From contig OV050030.1 of NCBI GenBank assembly GCA_920105625.2, positions 422,587,240-422,651,239 of the forward strand: a stretch of DNA of 64,000 nucleotides. The letters are read 5' to 3'. How positions within the stretch are numbered: position 1 is the stretch's first letter; the number at the start of each line of letters is the position of its first letter. A model generated the notes under the pieces. That model did not search any database, was not told where the DNA came from, and saw only the letters and a list, made by a program, of their open reading frames with translations. This document shows positions 31,701 to 44,830 of this stretch, piece after piece. This stretch comes from Clusia tigrina. Lineage: Eukaryota; Arthropoda; Insecta; Diptera; Clusiidae. Made by a program: the position numbers and the translations under genes.

Positions 31701-34683
31701 AACGATTGCAACTGTAGTATGTATACTAACTATTAGGATGGATATCAGGTGACTTAAAGAACGAGACATTTGAACCTTAAAATTTGGTGTCTTTGAATGA
31801 GTTTTTCAGTCAGAGTAGCATCACATAATTGTTATATGACCCTCCACATAACCACACACCCTGGTGTGCCATGCGTATATGAAACACCAGGTAAAGAATT
31901 ACTTTAGGGACATTCGTAATAGAATAACTTGCCTCATGAAATGCAGATTTTGTTGACCCAAATATAGCCTAAAAAATTTCGTGTAAGTTATTTGGTCTTA
32001 AGTGTCCAAAGGCAAAGCAAGCCCACCGATGTATTTCAGCAAGGATATCTGCAGTCATGCTTGGATCGGTGCTGTCGGCGTTTGCTGAAAACTTTGCAGA
32101 AATGTCTCTCCATTAATTTATGAGTAAATTTCAAAATCCAAACATTGAAATTGGGGAATCCCTAAAATCATCCACAAACAAAAAATGTTGTTGACACTAC
32201 ACCGCGCGAGTTTCAGCACATGACAACCCGAAAGTTGGTTGCTGCCAAGCAAAATTTCTTTGACCTTTCATCGCTGCTCTTGCCAAACATGCTCCAAGCA
32301 AAAACAAAGCGAGAAATGAATGAAATAAATTTAAATTTCAAATGTCTGTCAAAACACAGCAACTTTCGTTTCCATTCCGTGCCATTGTGGAAGAGGTTGC
32401 CGCTTCCTTTATTCCCAGCATACCCAGCACACAATGCAATCATCAAACGATATGTGGCTGATTTTATTTCGGGGCATAAATATTTATTTAGCAGCCGCCG
32501 CAGCAATTGTCTCGCCGATTGAGTTGTTGCAAGAGACTTTTCCATTTCGCTGCCTGAGTCCACACTTCTGCCTGGGCCGGGCTTGCACGCGTGCAAGTGC
32601 GACTGTCTTCATTACTGACACGAAGTGTTAATAATATATTTTCACACGTTTGCGGCTCGCATTAATGTTGCATGAAATAATCTTTTTGTGCGTTTTTGGT
32701 TGATGTTTGTTTTCTTGTACCAAAATTGCATATTTACACAATGTGTTTGCAGGCGTTCGGAGCTTAATTGATTAGTGGCAAGCGAATTGAGCAGTTTCAT
32801 TTTCATATACTTTGTAAGTGTGTTAGTGTGTGTAAGTGTGTGTTAGTGTGTGTAAGTATGTATGTGTGCAGCGTTGATGCATCTTTATTAATACTCACAG
32901 CTACTTGGTTGGAGTGGATCAAGCAACCTTTTGGCGGCACCTTTTAATTGTTTAATTACTTCGAACTCCACAGCCCAGCGATCGGCATCAGGCTGTCCCC
33001 AGATTGAGTAACAAAAGTCTTTAGCGCCGAGGTTGTTGGCTTGAAGATTTTCCAAGCAAAACAAAAGAAAAAAAATAAATCAATCCAATTCGAATTTATA
33101 GGTGGAAATTGTTTTGTTTACGAGTTTATCTTTCTACATCTGCCGCCCCTGCGATGAAAGCAATTCTATGCCAAACTCTCGCACACACACACATCTATAG
33201 CCACACGCATTTACACTTGCATATAAGTAAAGTTGTTGTTGTTGTCGCAATCTAAACGCTGCATCTTTATGGCCGTCACTCAATTACCAAATCTCCAGCA
33301 GCCAAGCTCAAATGTATAAACATTTAAAGCAGCTACGGCTCCAGCTCCGTCTCTAGCTCCGTCTCCGGCCCTCTTTTTCTGATTGTGCCTGTGGCTGGCG
33401 GCGGTGGAAACTGGGGCAGTAGCAGTTGCAAACACTTTACAGCCTACTAAACTGCCAAATTGCCGGCTGCTTGACATACCGACACCGACACCGACACCGA
33501 CACCAGCACACCCGCACTGACACACACACAGACACACACACTCGACTCGTGTGTATATAATTATTATCATTAGGCAGAGTGTGGTGCCATTGCTTCTATG
33601 GCATCCACGGTGTACACCTCCTGATCCGATCGCATTGTCTCCACGTACACGTACGGGCATTTACGATTTAAAGTGGGAAACTGCAAATAAATTGTTTGTC
33701 TTTTGGCTTGGTTTCTTTTTAATTTTGTGTACATTGCTCGTATCTGCAGATTTTTCTGTGTGTAATTTGTCAATGATCGATTGAGAAATTGCGGCAAAAT
33801 AGCACCGCTTTAATTGGGAAAGTAATGACGAGAATATCGCAGCCACCAAAAGAGAAGAAACATTTAATTGTGAAATAAATGCTTTACAAAATTTGAGTTT
33901 ATTAACACCAAATCTTGATGGAAAGAACTGCGGAATTGGTTATTTCAATTCAATCAAAGTAGGAATTTAATAAATCCATAGGCCAGTGTGTGCGACATAA
34001 TACTGAGTGGGGTGTAAGGGGCTCACATGGTTTGATATATTTTCAAGTCTTGCTCAAATATAGGCAGCAAGCAATATATTCAGATAGGCATGGCCAGACC
34101 GAATTATATGTGGTCTACATAATACTTTTCTCAAAGTATTATGTAGACCAAGCATCACAGGTGGCTCGGGGAAATGTATGGAAACATTGCTTATACTATG
34201 GAGGTAAATTATTATTATGGAGGTAGAAGAGTATTCTAAATATGACTGGCTGAGGAAATGCTAAGTCTTTTAACTTTGTGCCGCATCACTGTGAAAGAGT
34301 CTGTCACCATCAAACCACTTACTCAGCTGCACACACCCACTAAGCATACTTAAACTTATATTATATAAATGCTATGCTGATCAGCTTCTAAAGCAGCAGA
34401 AAGACTTAATCAAATCGATGGGAAATGGTTTGCTTAAGACTACACCGTGACTACGAACCATAGATTTACGAACATTAGATTTCCTCTAATAAAGACAGGC
34501 TATCTCTGAGTATCCATCACTTGTATTGTTTCTCAAGGATTGGTAACAAGTTTCTCATTTTGACCAATTGTGACAAGCCACAAATTTTAAACTGTATTCC
34601 TCCGATTTAATACTAACTAAGCTTAGCAAGAGTGCATTCAATCTTTGACTAATTAAACTAATTAGTTCATTTTTGCATCCCTC
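31701..34683. other. no gene recognised; CA/GT microsatellites
   Basis: (GT)n with variants at 32816-32870; (CA)n at 33182-33192 and 33520-33542; a caccga hexanucleotide run at about 33478-33505. The part 31701-32160 may still be Helitron but cannot be read. Open frames at 32213-32596 (-) and 33280-33660 (-) have no recognisable domain. A perfect hairpin lies at 34111-34150. Confidence 0.5.
34111..34150. repeat. perfect 18-bp inverted repeat with 4-nt loop
   Basis: Left arm tggtctacataatacttt (34111-34128), loop tctc, right arm aaagtattatgtagacca (34133-34150), with no mismatch. It lies in otherwise featureless DNA, with no T-run terminator or coding context. Confidence 0.97.
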
Positions 34684-35214
34684 GGGACTAAATTCATACT
34701 TGCCGGGGACTTCAATGCGAAACACACATACTGGGGTTCCCGCCTGATCACACCCAAAGGCACAAAACTATGGTCGGTTGTCAGTAAACTTGGCCTGGAC
34801 ATAGTGTTTTCTAATCAACCAACATACTGGCCCTCAGACAGATGGAAAACACCAGATCTGATCGATTTGGGGATATTCAAAGGTCTTGCTCGATCGAACA
34901 TATCTGCGAAACCGTGCTATGATATATACTCAGACCACTCGCCAACAACAATCAAAATCAACTCCACTATTATACCCCCACCAGATTCACATTTAATGCT
35001 ACATAATAAATTTACCAACTGGATAAACCACAAAAAATTCATAAGCATTCACCTTCAGTATGACTGTAAACTGACAAACTGCCAAGACATAGATTGTGCG
35101 ATTAAAACATTAAATCAGCTGATGCTATTAGGGGTTAAAAAAGCTACTCCTGTAAAAAAAACCAATGCAGAATTAGAACCTCAATCTTCAGCTCTAATGA
35201 GATCGAAGCTCTAG
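34684..35214 (+). pseudogene. LINE apurinic-type endonuclease fragment
   Basis: Reads TKFILAGDFNAKHTYWGSRL, the GDFNA block of LINE endonucleases, then KLWSVVSKLGLDIVFSNQPT, DLIDLGIFKGLARSN and CYDIYSDHSPTTIKI with the SDHSP block holding catalytic Asp and His. The N-terminal part with the catalytic Glu is missing. The linker continues to FINWINHKKFI-like text and ends in stops at 35214, after which the reading resumes in another frame (EALVKQKRNLRRKWQQF). Known role: nicking the target to start reverse transcription. Confidence 0.87.
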
Positions 35215-35349
35215 TTAAACAGAAAAGGAATCTGAGAAGGAAATGGCAACAATTCATATCACCAAACCTTAAAAATCAACTGTCATGCAGCTCCAGGAAG
35301 CTGAGAATGATCCTTAAAGCGACAAAAGTGAAAGAACTTCAGCAGTATC

Positions 35350-35640
35350 TTGAGAACTTATCCCCCTACTATATCTACTGATTTTTCCTTGTGGAGAGCA
35401 GCGAGAAACTTGAAGCGTCCCGTCCTCACCGACCCGCCTCTATGTTTAAGTGACGGAACCTGGGCCAGAAGTTGCAGTGAAAAGGGTACTCTGTTCGCTA
35501 GCCACCTTAAGGGAGTTTTCACCCCAAATCCGCTAACAACGAGCTTCCGTTTTCCGACGTTGATTTCGAAGCACACACAATTCACACGCATGAGAATGTT
35601 CCAATTTGTATCTAATCGCCAGGAACTCAAAAGTCAATAG
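35350..35640 (+). pseudogene. LINE ORF2 linker before RT
   Basis: Reads STDFSLWRAARNLKRPVLTD then LCLSDGTWARSCSEKGTLFA and HLKGVFTPN. The phrases LWRAARNLKRP and GTWARS..K..LFA.HL are the usual link between endonuclease and RT in jockey-type elements; an equivalent GTWSRT lies near 2660 on the minus strand. Confidence 0.83.
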
Positions 35641-36300
35641 AATTGTACACGTTGCTAAACGAATGCCATAACAAATTGATACCAAAATGTTCTCTTTGTC
35701 GACTAACACCAATTAAATTCAGTGGAGAGTGAATTAAATTATTCATAACCAACCCTTAATTAAGGTTACAGCATACAATTAGAAAGTGTTGCTCTGGATG
35801 CCTCGTTCCAACTACTGCTGAAAGTCATTTATGCTATTCTGCCACTCCATCGCTTGCGAGTCCATGATATGATCGCATCTTTCATACTAATGGACTCAAT
35901 TGCCATAATTGAATGAAACAAGACATTCCTTTGTATTCTTTTTTTTTTTGGTAATAAAATATTACTAAAATGAAATATTTCATATGTTCGCGAAGGAATG
36001 AATTTGAAATTATTTCAACCGATCTTCCACAAAAGAAGGGATTGCAATTTTGTACCATAATACCATCATATACGTACTCTTATGACATAAGTGTCAATTG
36101 TAAATATGTAAATATATACAATGTGACCTGAAGAGTTTATATGAAATGAACAATAAAGCAATTGTTCTCAAGCAAAGCTGATTGTTATTGTAGATCATTT
36201 ATTGCTACATATATGGGGAGGATAGAATATATCAGAGACAGTTGGTTGATGACTATATAATGTTCTTCAATTCGCATTCGATTCCACAGGATGAAAAACT
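35641..36300. other. no gene recognised
   Basis: Possibly decayed LINE sequence at first, then AT-rich DNA with a T run at 35938-35949. Ends abruptly at the mariner remnant. Confidence 0.45.
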
Positions 36301-37047
36301 AAACAGGCGACCATTTGCTTCGCTGTGCTTCTTCCACAAACAACTTTTGTTGGATTTAGCTTGTCTTGGAATACCCACACGGTCCATTGTTGTTTTGTTT
36401 CCGGCTCATACGCATATATCCATGATTCGTCACCTGTCACTATTTTATACACGTCTTTTGACTCCAATTGACACGAGCCTTTTTTTGAGCGCTTGTCAAA
36501 TTATGTGGGATCCAACGGGAACAAATCTTTTTTACAGCCAAATATTCATGCAATATTGAATGTATGGAAGTGGAAGTAATGCCCAAGGTGTCCTCTATCT
36601 CACGATATGTCACATGACGATCTTCCATTATCAGTTCACGCACTGCATCGATGTTTTGTGGCACAACAACCGATTTTGGACGACCCTCACGGAGTTCGTC
36701 GGCGACCGAACTACGACCACGATTGAATTGACTATACCAGCGATATACTGTGGTTTTTTATGGTGCTTTATCGACATACAAAGAACTGAGTCCATCGACA
36801 CATTCTTGTTGCGATAGTCACGTCGAAAGTTGTGAAAAATAATCCAAAGAAAACCTTGTCTTGAAATTTCCACTTTTTGGCCAAATTGATTTTCTTAACT
36901 CTCTGTAAACAAAACAATTAACACTTGTACATCAACACGTTGTGAGTACGTTTATGCTAAAAAATGTCATACTTTCTTATGGTGTTGCCAGATTTTAGCT
37001 ATTGACATTAGTGTTGCCAGTTCTCGAAATATAAATAGTACCCCTCG
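36301..37047 (-). mobile_element. mariner element, copy C, 3' half lost
   Basis: Right inverted repeat tataaatagtacccctcg ends at 37047 and is followed by TA (37048-37049). The left boundary near 36301 falls inside the transposase gene at the motif aaacaggcgaccatttgctt, so about 500 bp with the second and third catalytic Asp are missing, replaced by unrelated sequence. Confidence 0.93.
36310..36870 (-). pseudogene. mariner transposase, N-terminal two thirds
   Basis: Blocks VPQNIDAVRELIMEDRHVTY, REIEDTLGITSTSIHSILHE, AVKKICSRWIPHNLTSAQKK and VTGDESWIYAYEPETKQQ (first catalytic Asp), then WVFQDKLNPTKVV and STAKQMVA before truncation. A short deletion near 36461 joins VNW to the SKDVYK block, removing the CKE..KKYDRGA-type segment and shifting frame. 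Inactive. Confidence 0.9.
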
Positions 37048-37049
37048 TA

Positions 37050-40000
37050 TTACTGTTAGGGAATTATTCCGATGAGATGAAATATTGACACACTACAAAA
37101 CCCAATAGTCACACAGGAAACTCGGACATCGAACGATTCCACTTCGCAAAGAAAAATAGAATTTTGGAAGACGAGAAGTCTTGCTAATCTACATACAAAA
37201 ATATTTCGTTGGCTTTAATAAAATGATTAAAATAATAATTATAATAATATAATATTATGAAAATAATAATATAATATTATAGCTAGTTTTCATAGATGCT
37301 CCGCTCAACACTTTAAATGTCAATTGAAATGCTTACGATGATTTATTTTATTTATTTGTTTATTTATTTGCTTTATATAAATAAGTTAGTATATAAAGTT
37401 TAAAACTAGCTGCACTAGCAACATAGTCCATCGGATGATTACTACGCCATTGGGACGAAAAGTATGCAATTTACTGCATCGTTACCAATTCATAATTACC
37501 AAAACGGAGACAGTGTACAAGAAAGTGCCAAAGAGACAGTATCTAAAGGTACCGCTTCCATTAGTTCAGTCATGAGTTTTTAACCTATCTTAAATAGTGT
37601 AAAAACAATTATAAAAGTTCCGGAACAATAACGGAAATTATTTCTGAGACGCTTGGATTTAAAAGGACAAGGCACTTTCTGCAGCCAGTCACAATCCATT
37701 TACTTCTCTCTACTATGAAGTAACAATTTGTAGGGGAAGCACAAAAAACAACCCACCTTGAGCAACATTTGAATGTGATCTGTTATTATTAGCTTATGAG
37801 GGCATTTTAAGCCCTTAAGATAAGATTAGTTTTCTGAATATAGTTGCAAATTCATGAGAATATAGAAAAAAATAGAAGCAAATTTTCAATCTGACGGCAG
37901 CGAAAGCTTTAATCTAACCAATCTTGAAGAAAATTGATTGGATAAAGTAACGAATTCGTGAAAGAACCGCCAACGTCAATTTATGGAAATGAAAACGTGC
38001 ACTGGACAAATGCATAAAGTCCAACGACTGAGGCAACAAAATGCAGCAAATGAAATGCTGAAATTGAAAACAGCCCAAATTGCATTAATTAACAATAGAA
38101 CGAAAAAAAAGTGAGCATGGTAAGCACCGTAAACAATGAATGCAAACAAACAAAGACGTAAAAGCATAAACTAACAGCAAATTGAATGAATTAGCAGGCC
38201 AGCAGCGCAGAGCAAACGGAACAAAAGAGTTGAAACTCGTAATGAGTGGAGCACTGCAAACGAAAGACTTAAGCAACAAACTCGAGCAAAACAAAAGCAA
38301 GCGAGAGAGAGAGAGAGAGAGAGACATGAATAAAAAAAAGAAAAAAAATTATACAAACAAAAAAGCGACAAAAAAATAAAACAATTTTTAATAAAAAAAA
38401 TGTTAATAAAAAAAAATTTTAATAAAAAAAACAAGAACTTAAAAAGATTAAAAAACAAACTAAAAAAAAATTGAAAAAAACAAAAATAAAATATGTAATA
38501 AAAAAACTTTTTGCTAACACAAAAAAAAAATAATTTGAGAAAAAAAAAATTTTGCAAAACAAGCGAATTCATTCATTCACAATTTCACTTCCATATCGTT
38601 TCGCTTGACTATCTTAGCACTTAATTCGCCGCACACACACACATATTTTCCCGCTCTTTTGATATACTCGTACTCGTATGGGCATAGGCTGAAAAGTACA
38701 AGAACAAAATCTCTTTCAAAATACTCTCGTTTTCATTCAGCATGAACGCTCAGCACAAAATTGTTCCACATTTCCATAGCTTGGTCAGCGTTTCATTATC
38801 GTTTCACACACCATTGTGTCTACAACGGCAACCTTTGGTGGGTACTATGAGCTGCACTCACACACACATACACAATCTCAATCTCAATCGCACGCACACC
38901 AACCAGGCACACTAAGCCAAGTCCAGCGGATTCGAGCAGCAAGTGTGGTGAGTTGTTTTCGCTTTCAAATCGCTGTGCTCGTCTATGGCTGCTTATGCTG
39001 GGCAGGCAACAACATTCACCATCAACAAAGGTGGTCTTTGGGTGTTGGATTGAACGAAAACAAAAACAAAAACGATAACATAAACATAAAAGCATGAAAA
39101 TTCAGCCACCATCACCACACGTTCACCACACAATCACTTAACGGCGGCTGCTGCCAAACAAAAGAGCAACAGCTCCATCATCAACAGAACAGTTACGACC
39201 ATTAAAGCGTACGGTTGCATATCGCGCATCGCTGAAAATCTCCATCCTTATCTCAGTTTAAAGTTTTTCTTTTCATTGGCGTAAAGGAAATTTTCAGAAA
39301 CGTTGCTCAACACCACGCGTCGAGGTTGATATTAGTTATAATGTTTTTTAACAATAAGCCTCTGGCTTTTTAACAATTTCCTCACCGTGTGCCTTGGAAG
39401 TGATTTTGTTATTTATTTGCAAAGAGTATTGAAAAATCTATAAACAACAAGAAAAAATATTTAAAAAAAAAGAAAAATTGCATGTGATTTTGAAATTTTC
39501 ACATTAAAAGTGCACATTCGAAATTGTAGCAAATTGAAAATATTTGTGCGTTTGAAGCAAATGAAGAAAAATAATCAAATTGAAAAAGAAAAGGAAAAAT
39601 ATTGTGAAAAACCTGTATTTGTGCTGCAAAGTGGTTTAAATGGATTAAGTTTACTAATAAACAAGAAAATAAACGAATCAACAGTAAATGAAAAATAATT
39701 AAAATAAAATCCGATATGCAGAAACGGTGAACGCAGCCAAGCGCTGGGCTTGCGCCACAAAAATCACCAAATTTTTTCCATACCGCATTTCAGCAAAAAG
39801 CGCGCTAAAATAAAATAATTTCAGGAGTATTTTTTGTGTGTCTTTTTCATGAGGCATGGCATAGCAAGCTTAGTAGTAGTGTCGCGTTGCATTAATTCCA
39901 CGTGGCAAGTGGCATTCTAATTTCATAAGTAAATGCATACTCGAAAAAATAACTGAACTTGTTGCAGCGAGCACTCGGCCACTGTAGGCGTATGAGTTAT

Positions 40001-40906
40001 ATGCCATTTTGGTTTTGTTTCTGTTCCGTTGGATCACGAATTAATTAGGAATTGGCTCGATTGCTGGGTTAACCAGTTGCCACTAATGTTGAGCTTGCCA
40101 AACATACTTTGGTGCGGAATTTCAGGTTGTTCTGAAAGGAACTGAAGTGAAAGGAAGTTCAGTTTATTTTTTAGTTTGCTGTTTTGGCAATTAAAAATAG
40201 CTCTAAAGTTGTATCTCTCTGATGGTCTGATGGTCTCTTGCAATTCATACGCAGTGTATAGAGAATTAATAGCATTTTTCATAATCATAATTTTTTTACG
40301 ACACACATTTCACTCAGTCGCTCAGTCAGGCTAGCATGAATTCCATAGTAAAGAGGGTTAGTTTCCTTTATAAATGTGGTTTAAAATTGACTTCAATATT
40401 TAATTTAATTTCCCTTCCATTTTAAAGAAAATTTACGTTTACTTGTGCCAGGAGTTTGAGGGTGTTTGGCCAAGAATTGACAATGCTGCAGAGGGCTTGA
40501 CTCTACTAACTTCAGTTTCCATAATTAGAAAGGAGCATCGTTTCTTTTGAAAAAACGATTATAATTTCAGGATAAAATTTGCCAGTCTTTTGGTCTCTAT
40601 CCCATTGGTATACCATTATTTAAAAACACTTGACTCCATGCTTTTATACCATATAATTTTTCTGATTCGTAACACAAAAACCTCCTTTGGATGGGAATTT
40701 AGAGCACTATAAAGATAAATAAATAGGCTTTGAACTTCATTTTTGACATTTTCAACTCAACGCATGAAGCAGCAATGTATCTTGGTTTCCTTTGTAAATA
40801 TTGTTGAAAGCAGTTTAATAACGTTTTAGAAGATGTTTTATTTTTATATTCTTTAGTTAGAAGTATGTTGAACAATTTGGTATCACCTGCCTTGAAGCTT
40901 CACTTG

Positions 40907-40908
<2 letters not shown>
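37050..40908. other. no gene recognised; A-rich and GA-rich patches
   Basis: (GA)n at 38303-38324, then a long A-rich stretch to about 38555 with AAAATTTTAATAAAA-like units. (CA)n at 38629-38644 and 38860-38872. GA and CT-rich text at 38600-38760 would suit regulatory or untranslated sequence of a host gene, but no exon can be supported. Poly-Phe and poly-Lys open frames over the A-rich part are composition shadows. Confidence 0.5.

Positions 40909-40950
<42 letters not shown>
40909..40950. repeat. (ATT)n microsatellite
   Basis: Fourteen uninterrupted ATT units. Confidence 0.97.
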
Positions 40951-40951
<1 letters not shown>

Positions 40952-43900
40952 AGACTTCACTAAAGTTTCTAAATCTTAAGACTAATAGAAAAGGGATATT
41001 TTTATGACATCTGAGGATTTAAGCTATTTGACTTGCCTCAATTTCCTGTCTTATTATTACGAAATTCGACTAAATTTGAGTTATTAAGGGGGTTCATACA
41101 AACTATCGCCTCACCCTGTTTGACTCACAGCAGCATATTCAATCGTTAATATAGTCCTGGAACTTAATTGGCACGTGCGTTCTAGTTTTATAGCAACCAG
41201 CTGCAAATAAGTTTCAATTAAGTAATCCTCCAGTAAACTTTATGGGCCTGCGTATGGTATAAGGGTGTCTTCTGGCCGATTATATGTGCCCTTGGCAGCC
41301 AGTTAAGCCTAATCTAGCCCTTCAGAATAAGTATCATGGATGAATCCATGGTTTTAGTTTCGTCATTTGCCAATGCCGATTGTTGTTTCAGAAATTGGAA
41401 GGAAGGAATCCTTTGGATCAACCACATGTTCAAGGGTCTGACAGGGTTACTAAAGCTTAAGTTAGGTTCCTGTGTCATATCAGACATTTTCTATATATGA
41501 AGTGTCTGTGCAAAAACATATCCGAAGGAGTCACGAGCTTTTGGTTCATATACACCCATTATGCCCTGACACCTAAGTAAGTTTACCCTATAGTTTTCTG
41601 CCAATGGATTTAATATTATACAACATACCAGGAGCGATTTGCATTTATTTTTGTTCTGGAGACTTTATTATTCTTATAAAATAATAGTAAATAATTCTAC
41701 ATTGGTTTAGTGTTGATTCTGAAACGGGAGAGAAACAGCATCCTGAGTCTATTAAGCCTGCCATTACATCATTCTCTGTTTTTAAGTAATTTGTTTTAGG
41801 GGTGTAGTGTTTTATTCATTCATTGCCTTCCCATTCTTCTCTCAAAGGATGCAATTGAACTTCCTAGCTTGGTTTTAGGTTTAAGATGGGTTTTGTTTCA
41901 TATCTGACCAAGTGTAGGGGTGTAGTGTTAATGTTCATTCATTGCCTTCCCATTCTTCTCTCAAAGGATGCAATTTAACATCATTGCTCTGTTTTAGGTT
42001 CAAGATGGGGTTTGTTTCTTATCTGACCAAGTGCATACGGTCAATGTCATGCCATTAAAATGAATGCTACTAAGGACTAAAGGACTAAAGGAGCTCAACA
42101 TAATCCACAAACAAGCCAGCATTAAAAGTTTGTTCCTTTTGGATGTTGTTATGTTTCACAATCATATATTAAACAAATGAATGAAGGAATTTGCTTTAAT
42201 TCACTCAAGGGATTTGCTTTAATTCACTCAATGATCAAACTGTCAGGAAGTTAAAATGATGCAATAAGGAAGTGCACATTGAATAGGGAGTAGAATTTTA
42301 TAGAGTATAGAGATTGATCGATCTCCTCATATTCAGGACCTCTATGTGTTTTTGCTGATTGCTTGATTTCAGTTTGGATTTTTTATGTAGGATTACAAAT
42401 TAAACACATACCTCTCTCCTTTATAGCTGTGTGGTAGTGTAAGGTTTACAAGAGCTTCCTTGCCTGCTGTTGGGGTTGTACTCATGTTTTCCCCATTAAG
42501 TAGTTTCTCAACTCTTTTTTGAGTGGTTTTCTGATTTATAGTGCATCAACATGTTGAAGCATATCAATACTTGATGCATATAGTCATCAACATATTAGAA
42601 TTCAAATTCTCTGCGATGGTGAGATAATTTGATATCATTACTTTTATGGTGCCTAAGTTGTTCTTCTGGTCAGGCCAATCAGTATGTCATTCAGACATAT
42701 TTCATATATGAGTTGCCATAATTAATATTGTTACTAATTGCATTTAATTTGCTCGCATGTTGCGCTTTATTCATTGTTACCGATTGTGTAATTCTGTATT
42801 TCCTCGGAAAAAGCTGCTTCGGTCTACAGCAAAACTCTTAAGCAACCAATTTGCTCGTTCTGGCAACTGTCCCCTTCTCACTGAAGGCCACTTACAACAA
42901 AATTGGGAGCTGCCATTATGGCAATTTTGGCGTGTTGTGTACCTCAAATATATGCCATAAAATGTTTAACGTCTCTGCATCGGCACCGTAATTAGCAAAT
43001 AAGAAGTCGCTCATACGCTACGTTGAACCAAATTTCTTATATATTTGTATGCATTTTATTACACACTGTTTCATGTTGTTAATTTGTTTAATTACTTATG
43101 CAAATGAAGCAGTGAATGAAGTTTAAAACACACACACATTTAGTAGATAAACCACTACTCAAAAATTTGAAGCCGTTTTATTGGATTTCACAAACAAAAT
43201 TGAAAGACAAAAATTAAACATTTAAACTAAATAGTAAACAAAAAAAATAAACTAAGAAAATTACTGAAACGCATAGAAACTGGAATTTAGAAGACCATTA
43301 GTTTAGAGCCCGCAGCCAAATTTGTAAAATAGTTTTTTTTTCAATTTTTAAAATCTTTTCGTATTATATGCGAGTATAACCTTTAAATTGAGAAAAAATA
43401 ATGATATTGCAGTTGGCATGTGCTGGGATTGATAGCGCAAAAGCAAATGTGAATGCGACTATTACATAAACAATATTAAATGGTGAAGGCATGTAAACAA
43501 ATCAAAAATAGTGTGGCCAGTCGCCGGGGCCGCTCCACCCAGCAGCGGAGTAATGAATTTCGCATTTGAAAGCAAAGCGCAGTGGCTGCTTGAATGAGCC
43601 GCGATTGGCATTGTGTGAGGTGCTGAAAACGAAAAAACATTATACTATTCATTTAAATATACTGGCTAAAAATATAGCAATTGAGTAAAGAATTGCTTGG
43701 GCGTTTCAAAACCGGCTCTTGTGCTGAACGCGAATTGACTCTGGGCTAGAACAAAAATTATACAACTGCAAAAATTACTCAGAAAAGAAAATAAGAATAA
43801 GTTCGCTTATTGATGAATGAAGAGATAAATTTTGTTTCTTATTAGAATGAAACTTTGTATGAATAATAAAGTAAAAATAAAAACAAATACAAAACACATA

Positions 43901-44065
43901 AATTAAAGGAAACATTTAGTTCATATTACAGTGAAATTTTTTGTTTAATTATAAAGAAAAAACACAATAAAATATGAGAAAAGGAAATTTAAACTAAAAT
44001 ATGTTATAAATAGCTATTAATTATTATTAACATAAATAAATATTTTAATTTAAAATATGTATAAA
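40951..44065. other. no gene recognised; one tandem duplication
   Basis: Apart from the duplication at 41798-42034 and a 27-bp repeat of gatttgctttaattcactca near 42188-42230, I see only AT-rich unannotated DNA. The frame at 42757-42960 has no known domain. Confidence 0.45.
41798..42034. repeat. 118-bp tandem duplication
   Basis: Units start aggggtgtagtgtt at 41798 and 41916 and share cattgccttcccattcttct and atctgaccaagtg, with several differences. Confidence 0.92.
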
Positions 44066-44345
44066 ATAATAAAATAATAATAATAAAATAATAATAATAA
44101 AATAATAATAATAAAATAATAATAATAAAATAATAAAATAATAATAATAAAATAATAATAATAAAATAATAATAATAAAATAATTATAATAAAATAATAA
44201 TAATAAAATAATTATAATAAAATAATAATAATAAAATAATAATAATAAAATAATAATAATAAAATAATAATAATTAAATTATAATAAAATAAGAAGAATA
44301 AAATAATAATAATAAAGTAATAATAATAAAATAATATAATAAAAC
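44066..44345. repeat. (AAT)n-rich minisatellite
   Basis: About 280 bp built from aaaataataataat (14 bp) with scattered shorter units and occasional T or G changes. It is followed by more simple AT-rich sequence to about 44560. Confidence 0.95.
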
Positions 44346-44599
44346 AAATAAAAAATAACACAAAATATAACATTTATATGAAAACAAAACTTTAATTTGT
44401 TAAAATTATATAATAAAAAATAATAAATATAAATGCATACACCAATAAAAATTTTGTTTCGCATCAGAATAATTTAATTGAAAAATAAAAAATTGTATTA
44501 TTAACTAAAAAATATATTTCAAATTATAAGGTAAAAATATAAAAATTATAGAAATAAAAAAAAAAACAGTGACAGACTTTGCTCAGTGCATTCACCACC

Positions 44600-44830
44600 T
44601 CCAGTTAGAGTAGTTGTCTGGATGGATAGACTACAATAGCTGAAGGCTCAGGTTCGATTCCTGGGAGGGTTCATAGTTGGAGTGCTGTTGCTTTCTGAGA
44701 CATAATATATAATTGGGGAAAAATCGTCTTTCATTGAAAGACCTCTGATGAGCACAAGTGGCGTGTCCGAAATACCTACAAGATCTGCCAAAATGCAATA
44801 GTTCTCCTTCTGACAATTATTACGGTGGCA
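44600..44830 (+). mobile_element. tRNA-like SINE, second type
   Basis: Contains a perfect B box ggttcgattcc at 44651-44661, inside ggctcaggttcgattcctgg, and an upstream A-box-like region near 44612-44630. The body differs from the SINE family of 30643-30835. Limits are uncertain; its 3' end is obscured by the LINE insertion beginning at 44848. It could be a tRNA pseudogene. Confidence 0.55.

Larger units (their letters stand above)
34684..35640 (+). mobile_element. jockey-type LINE: endonuclease to pre-RT region
   Basis: Remnant of ORF2 in plus orientation covering the C-terminal half of the endonuclease and the linker before the reverse transcriptase. The RT itself is not recognisable beyond about 35640. 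Frame changes occur near 35205 and 35350. Confidence 0.85.

Noticed and set aside
32213..32596. Open frame of 127 codons on the minus strand
   Set aside because: A competing open frame overlaps on the plus strand and neither shows a domain.
38171..38572. Phe-rich membrane protein on the minus strand
   Set aside because: Direct translation of an A-rich stretch.
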